A stretch of 64,000 nt of DNA from Mycobacterium sp. HUMS_12744610 (GCF_041206865.1 NZ_JBGEDP010000001.1:5456001-5520000), one strand, 5' to 3'. Positions 10,675 through 19,412 are shown, counted from the stretch's first letter. Numbers and translations: made by a program. Notes: generated from the letters alone by a model not told the origin.

Positions 10675-12855
10675 TCAGCCGGTCGCGACCGGGGCGGGCG
10701 CCGACACCGCCGCTTCGCCGCCCACGAGCCGACGATGCAGCCGCGCCAGTGGCCGGGGCGCCCACCAGTTCAGGCCACCGAACACGTGCATGAAGGCCGG
10801 GACCAGCAGCATCCGCACCAACGTGGCGTCCACGACGATCGCGATCGTCAGCCCGACCCCGAACATCCGCATGAACGAGACCTCGGCCGAGAGCAGGGCG
10901 GCGAACGAAATCGACATCAACAGCGCCGCGGCGGTGATCACCCGGCCCGTGCGGGCGACGCCCAGCGCGATGCTCGTGGCGTTGTCGGCGCGGGTCCGCG
11001 GCGAGGCCATCCAGTACTCGCGGATGCGGGCGATCAGGAAAACCTCGTAGTCCATGGACAATCCGAAAGCGATGCAGAACATCAGCACCGGGATGTTGAC
11101 CACCAGGGTGCCGGTCGGGGTGGTGCCCAACGCCCCCAGATGCCCGTCCTGGAAGATCCACACCAGTGCGCCGAACGCCGCCGTCAGCGACAGGATGTTG
11201 AGCAGCACCGCCTTGATCGGCAGGACTACGCTGCCGGTGAGCACGAACAGCAACGCGAGCGTGACGACCGCGATGCAACCGAACACCAACGGCACCAGCG
11301 AGACGATGGCATCCACGCTGTCGCGATTGGTCTGCGCCATCCCGGTCATCTGCACCGCCCGCCGGCCCGGCGGCGCCACCGCGTGCAGGCGGTCCAACTG
11401 TTCCTCGGATGCCGGGGAATACAAGGGGGCGGTGCCGTCGACCGTGAGGTAGGCGCTACCGTCGGCGATCACGGGCGGCGAGACCGCCGACACGTCGGGT
11501 ACGCGCGAGAGCCGCGCGGCGTACGCGTCGAGATCGGGCATCGTCAAGCCGGCGATCGACGGGATCACGACCGTCACCCTGGTCTCGGAGTTCGCGGCGA
11601 ATTCGCTGCGCATCTGATCGCTGACGGCCCGCGCGGTCGCCGACGCCGGCAGCACCCGGTCGTCGGGGTACCCCCATCGGACGCCGAGGAAGGGGGTGCC
11701 GAGCACGAGCAGCAGGGCGATGATGGCCAGGCCCACCGGGATCGCCCGCCGCATGGCCAGATTCGCGATCCGATACCACAAGCTCCGCTCGACGGGCCCC
11801 GGCTGCGGTTCGGGGCGCCCCAACAGCCGGCGACCCGCTCGCCAGACGTTCAGCGCGTCGATCCGGTCGCCCAGCAACACCAACACGGCCGGGGCCACGG
11901 CGACGGCCGCCAAGGCTGAAAGCGCCACCACCGCGACGCCGGCGTAGGCGAACGACTTCATGAACGGCATCGGGAACAACACCATCGCGGCCAGCGACAG
12001 GGCCACCGTCGTCGCGGAGAACAGCACCGTGCGCCCCGCGCTGGCCATGGTGTTCCGCAGGGCCCGCTCGCGCGGGGTTCCACGGTCCAGCTCCTCGCGA
12101 TAGCGGCTGATGATCAGCAGCGTGTAGTCGATCGCCAACGCCAGCCCCAGCGCGGCCGCCACGTTCAGGGCGAAGACCGACACGTCGGTCACCAGCGCGA
12201 GGGCGCGCAGCGCCGCGAGCGAACCCAGGATCGCGAATCCGCTCACGGCCAGCGGCACGGCCGCGGCCAGCAGCCCGCCGAAAACCCACACCAACGCCAG
12301 GAAGCTCAGCGGAATCGCGATGACTTCCATTCGCACCAGGTCTTTTTCGGTCTGGCGGTTGACCTCCGCGTAGACGATCGCCGTGCCGCCCGCCCGCACC
12401 CGCACGCCGTCGCGCTCGCGCGTCAGGCGGTCCGCCAGCGCCTGCGCGTGCCGGGGAGCCTCCGTTTCGCCGCCTTTGAGTTCGGCGATGATCAGCGCGG
12501 ACTTCCCGTCGGCGCTGATCAGGCCCGGCGCCGGCCGCGGCGAGTCCCAGGGGGAAGCCACCCGCGCCACGCACGGCGACGCCGCGAGCTGGCGGACGAT
12601 GTCGATGCCGACCAGCTTGCCCGGGCCGGCCCGGACGCCGCCGTCCGCGCTGACCAGCAGCGCCATGTCCAACCCGCCCTGGCCGAACTTCTCCGCGAGC
12701 AGCGCGGTGGCACGGGCGGATTCGGATTCCGGATCCGCGAACCCGCCCGCGGACAGGCTCCGCACGGCGGGAAGACCAAAGGCTCCCGCGGCGATCATGA
12801 ACAGGATCGCGAGCGCGACGACCCGTCGCGGCGCGGCGACGGCGATCCGGGTCAC
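10675..12855 (-). CDS. MmpL/RND family lipid transporter
   Basis: 726 residues from GTG 12855; an in-frame ATG at 12933 would add 26 Arg-rich residues. The GTG is preferred because it overlaps the stop of a short upstream ORF (GTGA) and matches the usual MmpL N-terminus (VTRIAVAAPRRVVALA then TM1). The layout is RND-like: TM1, a periplasmic loop, TM2-6, a cytoplasmic loop, TM7, a second periplasmic loop and TM8-12. The proton-relay Asp-Tyr pairs are visible in ALAIDYTLLIISRYREEL and FGLSMDYEVFLIARIREY. It should export a lipid or glycolipid to the periplasm. It resembles the MmpL13/MmpL11 side of the family more than those paired with MmpS; no mmpS gene is adjacent. Confidence 0.88.
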   Translation of the reverse strand: MTRIAVAAPRRVVALAILFMIAAGAFGLPAVRSLSAGGFADPESESARATALLAEKFGQGGLDMALLVSADGGVRAGPGKLVGIDIVRQLAASPCVARVASPWDSPRPAPGLISADGKSALIIAELKGGETEAPRHAQALADRLTRERDGVRVRAGGTAIVYAEVNRQTEKDLVRMEVIAIPLSFLALVWVFGGLLAAAVPLAVSGFAILGSLAALRALALVTDVSVFALNVAAALGLALAIDYTLLIISRYREELDRGTPRERALRNTMASAGRTVLFSATTVALSLAAMVLFPMPFMKSFAYAGVAVVALSALAAVAVAPAVLVLLGDRIDALNVWRAGRRLLGRPEPQPGPVERSLWYRIANLAMRRAIPVGLAIIALLLVLGTPFLGVRWGYPDDRVLPASATARAVSDQMRSEFAANSETRVTVVIPSIAGLTMPDLDAYAARLSRVPDVSAVSPPVIADGSAYLTVDGTAPLYSPASEEQLDRLHAVAPPGRRAVQMTGMAQTNRDSVDAIVSLVPLVFGCIAVVTLALLFVLTGSVVLPIKAVLLNILSLTAAFGALVWIFQDGHLGALGTTPTGTLVVNIPVLMFCIAFGLSMDYEVFLIARIREYWMASPRTRADNATSIALGVARTGRVITAAALLMSISFAALLSAEVSFMRMFGVGLTIAIVVDATLVRMLLVPAFMHVFGGLNWWAPRPLARLHRRLVGGEAAVSAPAPVATG

Positions 12856-12929
12856 GTCCAGCGTTCCCGCTGGTTGAGCGCGATGTCGTCCAACGGCTCT
12901 CGCGCGCAGTCGACGCGGTCGCTGATCAT
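12852..12929 (-). CDS. Putative 25-codon leader ORF coupled to the MmpL gene
   Basis: From ATG 12929 the minus strand encodes 25 residues (MISDRVDCAREPLDDIALNQ and five more, ending RERWT) and stops at a TGA that overlaps the MmpL GTG start as GTGA. A GAGGAG Shine-Dalgarno-like sequence lies at 12939-12944, nine bases before the ATG. The same frame is open upstream to about 13018, with coding-like residues (ARLSALERWRTLTIATGATE) but no ATG or GTG. It could therefore be either a genuine small coupled ORF or the 3' stump of a longer, truncated gene. I do not recognise the family. Confidence 0.4.
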   Translation of the reverse strand: MISDRVDCAREPLDDIALNQRERWT

Positions 12930-13018
12930 GCATTCGATCTCCTCGGTCGCGCCCGTGGCGATGGTCAAAGTTCGCCAGCGCTCGAGCGCGGACAGGCGAG
13001 CCGAGCCCAGATTTTCAG

Positions 13019-13047
13019 ATTATTAACCATTAAGTTACTGAAGTAAA
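13019..13047 (-). promoter_or_regulatory. Candidate sigma-70-type promoter for the MmpL transcript
   Basis: On the minus strand TTTACT (13047-13042) and AATAAT (13024-13019) are separated by exactly 17 bases in an AT-rich island unlike the surrounding GC-rich DNA. They match the -35 and -10 consensus at 4/6 and 5/6 positions. Transcription would start near 13012 and run through the small ORF into the MmpL gene. The prediction rests on sequence match only. Confidence 0.45.
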
Positions 13048-13075
13048 CCCTGGATCCGGTGGTCCGCCGTGAGCG

Positions 13076-13550
13076 CTAACGCCGCGTCGCGGTGACGAAC
13101 CCCGGGAACAGTGCCGTATCGTCCAGCCCGCCGCGCCACAGTTCGGTCATCCCCATGTCGGCGAACAGCGCGGCGACGTCGCGTTCGACGGTGAGCCGGC
13201 CGTGCCCGGCCAACTGCTCCGGGACATATCGGCTTGGCGCAAATCCCGCGCAGCACCGCGGACTTGAAGTCGAGCACCTCGGGCCGATCGACCTCGTAAA
13301 CCGTCGTCTCCCGCGGCAACCACAACCGGTAGGCCCGCGTGTCGAGCCCGCAACCCAGGATCACCACCTGGCGGATGCCGTCCCGGCCGGCGGCGGCGAG
13401 AAACTCGTCCAGGAACCGGGTCTGGGCCGCGAGCATGTCGATGAGTTCGGTCGTGATCGGGGTGTCGGCGTCGTCGTCGGCGTAGAGGTGGTCCTCGGCG
13501 CACACCGCCCGGGCGACCGCACCGAAGGTCGCCGTCACGCCCACGCCCGT
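13076..13550 (-). pseudogene. Deleted SAM-dependent (LCMT-like) methyltransferase
   Basis: The N-terminal part from about 13550 (GVGVTATFGAVARAV, then FLDEFLAAAGRDGIRQVVILGCGLDTRAYRL and YEVDRPEVLDFKSAVLRG) is the SAM-binding half of the large mycobacterial leucine-carboxymethyltransferase-like family. Near 13240 the frame changes and the family's C-terminus follows at once (YVPEQLAGHGRLTVERDV then FPGFVTATRR, stop 13076-13078). Much of the central region, over 100 residues in intact members, is missing. No strong start codon is evident. The gene is judged inactive. Confidence 0.7.
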
Positions 13551-13590
13551 GGAGGGATCCCGGCTGTCGTCGTGGGGGCGTTGGATCGGG

Positions 13591-13953
13591 TCAGGCGCCC
13601 GAGCGGCGCCGCCGGGCCAGCTCCATGGCAGCCCGCCAGCCGAGCAACAACACCGCGGTGACCGTGGAGGCGACCACCACGAAGCTCGCCGCCACCCCCG
13701 CCGAGGTGGCCTTGCGCAACACCATGCCGACTACCACGGTCGACAGCCACACCACCACCCCGGTGGGGACCACCGCCGTGGGCCGCCGCCAGCCGCGCGC
13801 CGCCACCCAGCCGATCAGAGTCCCGGAAAGGAACGGCCACGCCGTGGTGGCCACGCCGCTCACGGTGATGCCCTCGTCGTGGCTGCGGCGCCCGACGGCG
13901 CAGAACACCAGCACCCCGACGACGTCTACGACCAGGTACGCCAGCCGTCGCAT
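13591..13953 (-). CDS. DUF3054 family membrane protein
   Basis: 120 residues, largely hydrophobic, with four predicted membrane segments (about residues 4-22, 33-50, 60-80 and 86-106) and basic ends (MRRLAYLVV at the start, ARRRRSGA at the end). The GTLIGWVAARGWRRP segment fits the DUF3054 family of small actinobacterial membrane proteins with no assigned function. Divergent from the SDR gene at 14023, with about 70 bases between the two starts. Confidence 0.75.
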   Translation of the reverse strand: MRRLAYLVVDVVGVLVFCAVGRRSHDEGITVSGVATTAWPFLSGTLIGWVAARGWRRPTAVVPTGVVVWLSTVVVGMVLRKATSAGVAASFVVVASTVTAVLLLGWRAAMELARRRRSGA

Positions 13954-14022
13954 GCGGCGAGGATACCGGGCGGCGCCGGCGCCCTTGACCCCGCGGGCAC
14001 GGTGAACCTAGATTCGTCGGCA

Positions 14023-14769
14023 ATGAACAGCCATTCACAGAGCGGGCTCGCGGTGGTGACGGGCGCCGGATCGGGCATCGGCCGGGCGATCGCGCTGGCC
14101 TTCGCCGCCCGGGGCCACCGCGTCGTCGCCGCCGACCTCGACGAGGCGGCCGCCGCGGCCACCGCCGCGCAGCAACCCGACCTGGTCACCGCACTGCCGG
14201 TCGACGTCGCCGACCCCGCGCGGGTCGACACGCTGCGCGACCGGACCCACAGCGAAGCCGGCGTGCCCAGCATCGTCGTCAACGCCGCCGGCTGGGACCG
14301 CACCGATCAATTCCTCAATGCCACACCGGAATTCGCGGCCAAGGTGGTGGCCATCAACTACCTGGGACCGGTGCACGTGTGCTCGGCGTTCCTGCCGGGC
14401 ATGATCGAGGCGGGCTCGGGCGGGCGCGTCGTCAACGTGGCCAGCGACGCCGGCCGCGTCGGCAGCGCGGGCGAGTCGATCTACGCCGGCGCCAAGGGCG
14501 GGGTGATCGCGCTGACGAAGTCGCTGGCCCGCGAGATGGCCCGCCACCAGATCACGGTGAACTGCGTGTGCCCCGGCCCCACCGACACCCCGTTGTTCCA
14601 CGCGCAACCCGAGAAGCTCAAAGAGGCATTGGTCAAGGCGATCCCGTTTCGCCGCCTGGCGCGGCCCGACGAGGTCGCCGCACCGGTGCTGTTCTTCGCC
14701 TCCGAGGCGGCGTCGTTCATCACCGGACAGGTGATCAGCGTGAGCGGTGGACTGACGATGGCCGGCTAG
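14023..14769 (+). CDS. SDR family oxidoreductase (FabG/3-hydroxyacyl-CoA dehydrogenase type)
   Basis: 248 residues from ATG 14023. The Rossmann motif TGAGSGIG is at residues 13-20, NAAG at 87-90, and the catalytic Ser141, Tyr154 and Lys158 are in place. The C-terminus (FITGQVISVSGGLTMAG) is that of FabG-like enzymes. As first gene of a tight cluster with two acyl-CoA dehydrogenases and a TetR regulator (gaps of 16 and 14 bases, then an overlap), it probably oxidises a hydroxyacyl-CoA intermediate in the same catabolic route. The exact substrate is not readable. Confidence 0.88.
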   Translation: MNSHSQSGLAVVTGAGSGIGRAIALAFAARGHRVVAADLDEAAAAATAAQQPDLVTALPVDVADPARVDTLRDRTHSEAGVPSIVVNAAGWDRTDQFLNATPEFAAKVVAINYLGPVHVCSAFLPGMIEAGSGGRVVNVASDAGRVGSAGESIYAGAKGGVIALTKSLAREMARHQITVNCVCPGPTDTPLFHAQPEKLKEALVKAIPFRRLARPDEVAAPVLFFASEAASFITGQVISVSGGLTMAG

Positions 14770-14785
14770 TGGCAGGCTGAGTCCC

Positions 14786-15970
14786 ATGAGCACCCAGACC
14801 CCGCCCCCCTTCGACCGCGACGACCCGCTGTCCCTGAACGCGTCGCTGTCCAGCGATGAGATCGCCGTGCGCGACACCGTCCGCCAATTCTGCGCCGAGC
14901 ACATCCTCCCCCACATCGGGGAGTGGTTCGAGATCGGCGACCTCCCGGTCCGCCAACTGGCAAAGCAGTTCGGCGAACTCGGCCTGCTGGGAATGCACCT
15001 GCACGGCTACGGGTGCGGCGGGGCCTCGGCCGTGCACTACGGCCTGGCCTGCACCGAGCTCGAAGCAGCCGACTCCGGCGTGCGGTCGATGGTGTCGGTG
15101 CAGGGTTCGCTGGCGATGTTCGCGATCTGGAAGTTCGGATCCGAGGAGCAGAAGCAGCAGTGGCTGCCCGGCATGGCCGCCGGCGAGCTGCTCGGCTGCT
15201 TCGGGCTGACCGAGCCCGACGCCGGGTCCGATCCGGCGGCGATGAAAACCCGTGCGCACCAAGACGGTTCGGATTGGGTGCTCAACGGCCGCAAGATGTG
15301 GATCACCAACGGCTCGGTGGCCGACGTCGCGGTCGTGTGGGCCGCCACCGCCGAGGGGATCCGGGGCTTCGTCGTGCCCACGGACACCCCGGGGTTCGCC
15401 GCCAACACCATCCACCACAAGCTGTCGCTGCGGGCGTCGATCACCAGCGAGCTCGTGCTCGACGACGTCCGGTTGCCCGCCGAGGCGATGCTGCCCGAGG
15501 CCAAGGGACTGCGCGGCCCACTGTCGTGCCTGTCCGAGGCGCGCTACGGCATCATCTGGGGGTCGATGGGGGCGGCACGCTCGGCGTGGCAGGCGGCCCT
15601 CGATTACGCCACGCAGCGCACCCAATTCGGCCGCCCCATCGCCGGATTCCAGCTCACCCAGGCCAAGCTCGCCGACATGGCGCTCGAGCTGCACAAGGGT
15701 CAGCTGCTCTCGCTGCACCTGGGCCGGCTGAAGGACGGTGCCGGGCTGCGCCCCGAGCAGGTCAGCTTCGGCAAGCTCAACAACACCCGCGAGGCGATCA
15801 AGATCTGCCGCACCGCCCGAACCATCTTGGGCGGCAACGGGATATCGCTGGAATACCCGGTCATCCGGCACATGGTCAACCTCGAATCGGTGCTGACCTA
15901 CGAGGGCACCGCCGAGATGCACCAGCTCGTCCTGGGCCAGGCCTTCACCGGCACCGACGCCTTCCGCTGA
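14786..15970 (+). CDS. fadE7: Glutaryl-CoA dehydrogenase-like acyl-CoA dehydrogenase
   Basis: 394 residues. The sequence follows glutaryl-CoA dehydrogenases closely: SGVRSMVSVQGSL (with the substrate-binding Arg), LLGCFGLTEPDAGSDP, KMWITNGSVADV, LGGNGIS, and the catalytic Glu373 in LTYEGTAEMHQL. Such enzymes oxidise glutaryl-CoA or a short dicarboxyl-CoA with FAD; some only dehydrogenate and others also decarboxylate, and the sequence does not decide. The symbol follows the M. tuberculosis homologue Rv0400c, inferred from memory of its size and neighbourhood. Second gene of the SDR-fadE-fadE-tetR operon. Confidence 0.85.
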   Translation: MSTQTPPPFDRDDPLSLNASLSSDEIAVRDTVRQFCAEHILPHIGEWFEIGDLPVRQLAKQFGELGLLGMHLHGYGCGGASAVHYGLACTELEAADSGVRSMVSVQGSLAMFAIWKFGSEEQKQQWLPGMAAGELLGCFGLTEPDAGSDPAAMKTRAHQDGSDWVLNGRKMWITNGSVADVAVVWAATAEGIRGFVVPTDTPGFAANTIHHKLSLRASITSELVLDDVRLPAEAMLPEAKGLRGPLSCLSEARYGIIWGSMGAARSAWQAALDYATQRTQFGRPIAGFQLTQAKLADMALELHKGQLLSLHLGRLKDGAGLRPEQVSFGKLNNTREAIKICRTARTILGGNGISLEYPVIRHMVNLESVLTYEGTAEMHQLVLGQAFTGTDAFR

Positions 15971-15984
15971 CTCCGAGGACCCGC

Positions 15985-17127
15985 ATGGCACGCCTGGAAT
16001 ACACCCCCGAGCACCACCAGTTCCGCGAGCTGGTGCGCGATTTCGTGCGGCAGACTGTCGTCCCCAACCACGAGAGCTGGGAGCGCGACGGCCAATGGGA
16101 CCGGTCGCTGTTCGCCGAGGCCGGAAAGCTCGGGCTGCTGGGGTTTTCGGTGCCCGAGAGGTTCGGCGGCCCGGGCGTCGACGACTTCCGCTACAACGCG
16201 ATCGTCATCGACGAGTTGCAGCGGGCCGGGGCGGCCGAGTCGATCGCCGTCACGCTGCAGAACGACATCGTGCTGCCCTATCTCACCGACCTGACCACTC
16301 CCGAGCAACAGCAACGCTGGCTGCCCGGGGTGGTGACCGGGCAGACCGTGCTCGGCATCGCGATGACCGAACCCGGCGTCGGTAGCGACCTCGCCGGCAT
16401 CCGGACGTCGGCGGTGCGCGACGGGGACCACTACGTGGTCAACGGCGCCAAGACGTTCATCTCCAACGGGCAGTGCGGCGACCTGTTCGTCATCGCGGTG
16501 CGCACCTCGCCGGACCGGCACAAGGGGCTGTCGCTGCTGGTGGTCGACGCGGACACCCCCGGCTTCCGCCGCGGCCGCAACCTGGAGAAGATCGGCCTGC
16601 ACGCCCAGGACACCAGCGAGCTGACCTTCACCGACATGCGCGTGCCGGTGGACAATCTGCTCGAGGAGGAGGGCAGGGGCTTCTACCAGTTGGTCGGCAA
16701 CCTGCCGCAGGAGCGGCTGGCGCTGGGGGTGGGCGCCGTGGCCGCCGCCGAGGCCGTCCTGGCCGAGACCCTGGACTACGTGCGCGGCCGCACGGCGTTC
16801 GGCTCACCGATCTCGAGCTTCCAGCACAGCCAGTTCGTGCTCGCCGAACTGGCTACCGAGATCGACATCGCCCGAACGTTTCTCGACGACTGCCTGGCCG
16901 AGCACCTGGAAGGCAAGCTGACCGCCACGCGGGCCGCGAAGCTGAAATGGTGGACCACCGACCTGCAGGTGCGCACTGCCGACCGCTGCCTGCAGTTGCA
17001 CGGCGGATACGGCTACATGCGGGAGTACGCCGTGTCACGGGCGTTCGTCGACGCCCGCATCCAGACCATCTACGGCGGCACCAACGAGATCATGAAGACG
17101 ATCATCGCCAAGGACCTGGGCATCTAG
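15985..17127 (+). CDS. Acyl-CoA dehydrogenase (long-chain type)
   Basis: 380 residues. FAD-dependent acyl-CoA dehydrogenase with IAMTEPGVGSDLAGI, AKTFISNGQCGD, GRTAFGSPISSFQHSQF and LQLHGGYGYMREY. At the usual catalytic position near the C-terminus it has IYGGTNEIMK, that is Gly where medium-chain enzymes have Glu. In long-chain and isovaleryl enzymes the base lies in an earlier helix, so the protein probably belongs to that subtype; this is inference. Its TAG stop shares one base with the GTG start of the following TetR regulator. Confidence 0.88.
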   Translation: MARLEYTPEHHQFRELVRDFVRQTVVPNHESWERDGQWDRSLFAEAGKLGLLGFSVPERFGGPGVDDFRYNAIVIDELQRAGAAESIAVTLQNDIVLPYLTDLTTPEQQQRWLPGVVTGQTVLGIAMTEPGVGSDLAGIRTSAVRDGDHYVVNGAKTFISNGQCGDLFVIAVRTSPDRHKGLSLLVVDADTPGFRRGRNLEKIGLHAQDTSELTFTDMRVPVDNLLEEEGRGFYQLVGNLPQERLALGVGAVAAAEAVLAETLDYVRGRTAFGSPISSFQHSQFVLAELATEIDIARTFLDDCLAEHLEGKLTATRAAKLKWWTTDLQVRTADRCLQLHGGYGYMREYAVSRAFVDARIQTIYGGTNEIMKTIIAKDLGI

Positions 17128-17765
17128 TGGCGGTCGACTACGGGGAGCTTCCCGTCGAGGAGGCGGTGCGCGCGGCGCGGGCCAGCTCCCGTCGCCGCCA
17201 GCTGCTCGACGCCGCGGTCGCGGTCATGGGCCGCACCGGTTTTCACCAGATGTCCATGCAGGATCTGGCCCGCGAGGCCCACGTCAGCGTCGGCCTGATC
17301 TACAAGTACTTCGGCGGCAAGGAAGACCTGCTGCTGGCCACCATCGTGCGGATCCTCGACGTGTTCCGCGACCAGCTGGCGCCGGTGATGGCCGCGGCCG
17401 GCGACGACGTCGTCGCCCAGTTGGCCGCGGGGATCCGCCGCTACGTCGAGATCGTCGACGAGAACCTCGACGGCGTGGTCCTGACCTACCGGGAGAGCCG
17501 CACGCTGGGGCCCGCCGGGCGCGCGCAGATCAAGGATCTCGAGATCGCCAGCGCGGCGCCGCTGCGCGCGGCCATCGAGACCGGCATCGCCGCCGGCGTG
17601 TTCCGCGACGTCGACGTCGACCTCACGGTGTTCGACATCGTGCTGATCGCCCACGGCTGGGCGCTCAAGCACTGGCACTTCGGCCCGATCTACACCGTCG
17701 ACGAATACATCCGGCTGCAGACCCGGCACGTGCTCAATGCGCTGCTGAGCGATGACGGATCATAG
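17127..17765 (+). CDS. TetR family transcriptional regulator
   Basis: 212 residues from GTG 17127, overlapping the upstream stop by one base. The N-terminal helix-turn-helix is clear (QLLDAAVAVMGRTGFHQMSMQDLAREAHVSVGLIYKYFGGKEDLL, about residues 28-72); the ligand-binding part is the TetR_C type. Translational coupling to the acyl-CoA dehydrogenase genes suggests it represses its own operon in response to an acyl-CoA or related ligand. No operator could be pinned down upstream of 14023. Confidence 0.88.
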   Translation: MAVDYGELPVEEAVRAARASSRRRQLLDAAVAVMGRTGFHQMSMQDLAREAHVSVGLIYKYFGGKEDLLLATIVRILDVFRDQLAPVMAAAGDDVVAQLAAGIRRYVEIVDENLDGVVLTYRESRTLGPAGRAQIKDLEIASAAPLRAAIETGIAAGVFRDVDVDLTVFDIVLIAHGWALKHWHFGPIYTVDEYIRLQTRHVLNALLSDDGS

Positions 17766-17770
17766 GACCT

Positions 17771-18412
17771 ATGAGCCTGAGGACAGTTGCACTTCTCGCC
17801 GCGTCGTTGCTGGTCGCCTTCGCCGGGCCGGCCGCCGCACACGCCGATCCCACCGCCACCCTGCCCCCGCTGACCTCCGGCGGCGCGCCGATCATCGGCG
17901 GCGGCTCCAACGCCGGAATCGCGAAGCAACTGATCGACCTGGCCAACCCGGACATCCAGCAGGGCGACGGCACGGACGCCGCCAACTTCATCAACGCCGC
18001 CGCCTCGGTCACCGACCAGCAGCTTTCGGCCCCCTTCTCGCTGCTGCGCCGGGGGCTGTCCTGCCAGAAGGACAACGCCGGGTTCGGGGCGCGCGCCTAC
18101 CGGCGCGCCGACGGCAAATGGGGCGGCGCGATGCTGGTCGCCGCCAAGAGCAACGTCTCGACCGGCTCGAGCAGCGGCTCGAGCAGCTTCAACGACGCCA
18201 GCATCGCGGCGTTCAAGCAGTGCGTCATGACCAACTGGCGCCGCGCCAGCGCGGGCGGGGAACGCGCCATGTGCAACGGCAGTTGGGAGACCCCGACCAA
18301 CGGCGACCTGCGCAAGGTCGAGACCTACTACATCCTGCTCGCCGGCACCTCCGCCGACTTCTGCGTCGACCTCAACGACAAGCTGAAGAACAACGCCCGC
18401 GGCTGGCCGTGA
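17771..18412 (+). CDS. Exported protein of unknown function, four cysteines
   Basis: 213 residues. A cleavable signal peptide is plain: MSLRTVALLAASLLVAFAGP with an AHA-D type cleavage site near residue 25. The mature part has four Cys (in GLSCQ, FKQCV, AMCNG and DFCVD), enough for two disulfides, and a Ser/Gly-rich run (about residues 136-144). No known domain is recognised. The start lies only 5 bases after the TetR stop, so it may be transcribed from the same promoter. Confidence 0.75.
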   Translation: MSLRTVALLAASLLVAFAGPAAAHADPTATLPPLTSGGAPIIGGGSNAGIAKQLIDLANPDIQQGDGTDAANFINAAASVTDQQLSAPFSLLRRGLSCQKDNAGFGARAYRRADGKWGGAMLVAAKSNVSTGSSSGSSSFNDASIAAFKQCVMTNWRRASAGGERAMCNGSWETPTNGDLRKVETYYILLAGTSADFCVDLNDKLKNNARGWP

Positions 18413-18490
18413 CCTAGAAGGGCGGGGGTTCGTCGTCGCCGGTGGGCGCGCGCGGTTGCGGTGGCGTCCGGCGGCGATGCGCTGTGCGCT

Positions 18491-19207
18491 TTAGAGGGAC
18501 GGCAGATCAGCGACAACCGCCGCCAAACGTGGATCGGATACTTCAATCCTTCGGAAGAAAGCCAGGAGGAACTCGCCCGGTTCTACGTCGATCGGCTCGT
18601 CACCGGCGGCCAGGGGTCCCGAGGATGCGACGAACTCGACTGTGTCGTCTTCTCCCAGACGGACCCGATATCGGGCAGAAGTCTTGCTCTCAACCAGCCG
18701 ATTCATCGACTCAGCAGGGCCGCGAATCGCGATGGATGCCTCTGCGGCCGGTATCGCCCACTCATTTCCGGTCGCAGCGGCGATGTCGTAGCCGTGGACG
18801 AGCAGCTCGCACAAGATCCATCGAGCCCCACCACCGCCGGAGATCGTTGCTCCACCGTGGAAGGGATACTGACGGTCGAAGGCGACTTTGGCGTAGACGC
18901 GGTCGATCACCGTACGCAGATTTGCCTCGAGCCTGTCGGCGATTTCGTTGATATCTCGGTCGGTGTACTCGGAGAGGCAGGTCGCGTTCAGCTCGGCAAC
19001 CCCTTCGCCTGTGGCGGCGCGTCGACGATCGCCGAGCAGCCTGCCGAGCACCGTTACCACGTGCGCCGCAGTCTCCACGGCCGTCCAGGTGAGCCCGGGC
19101 ACCGGTCGCGCGGCGCGATCCGGATCGAGCCCCCGGACCATCGATACGAACCGCTTCCCACTGTCATCCAGCGCGGCGAGGATGTCGGCTTTGGCTGCCT
19201 CTTCCAC
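18491..19207 (-). CDS. Maleylpyruvate isomerase-like (mycothiol-dependent/DinB superfamily) protein
   Basis: 238 residues. The N-terminal LTWTAVETAAHVVTVLGRLL and the later ELLVHGYDIAAATG are the metal-binding segments of the mycothiol-dependent maleylpyruvate isomerase N-terminal/DinB-like four-helix fold common in actinobacteria. A mycothiol-dependent transfer or isomerisation is possible, but no substrate can be named. It stands alone, convergent with the exported-protein gene. Confidence 0.75.
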   Translation of the reverse strand: MEEAAKADILAALDDSGKRFVSMVRGLDPDRAARPVPGLTWTAVETAAHVVTVLGRLLGDRRRAATGEGVAELNATCLSEYTDRDINEIADRLEANLRTVIDRVYAKVAFDRQYPFHGGATISGGGGARWILCELLVHGYDIAAATGNEWAIPAAEASIAIRGPAESMNRLVESKTSARYRVRLGEDDTVEFVASSGPLAAGDEPIDVEPGEFLLAFFRRIEVSDPRLAAVVADLPSL

Positions 19208-19244
19208 CCGCTAAGCGTAAGGCGACCCGAGCGCGTCGGGGCAT

Positions 19245-19412
19245 TCATCGCGGTGGACTGGGCGCAGTAGTCCTGGGGTTCGGGGGCGGGACAGCCGCCG
19301 ACCGGGCGGGCTGGACCAGCGTGCCGTCGGGAAGCTGCTTTTCGGCCCAGCCGAGGAACGTCCTGATCAGACAATGCGTTGCGCAGTAGCACTTCAGGTT
19401 GGTGACAAATCC
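19245..19412 (-). pseudogene. Coding-like remnant of unrecognised gene
   Basis: Within the 287-base gap before vapC the minus strand has a start-less open frame after a TAA at 19415-19413. It reads FVTNLKCYCATHCLIRTFLG and continues WAEKQLPDGTLVQPARSAA, ending in a Pro/Thr-rich tail at TGA 19247-19245. The composition looks like the C-terminus of a real protein, but no start codon or ribosome binding site exists. The rest of the gap shows nothing clear. Confidence 0.3.

Noticed and set aside
18160..18190. Short GGCTCGAGCAGC tandem repeat
   Set aside because: Encodes a Ser/Gly linker in the exported protein at 17771-18412; nothing suggests a separate element.
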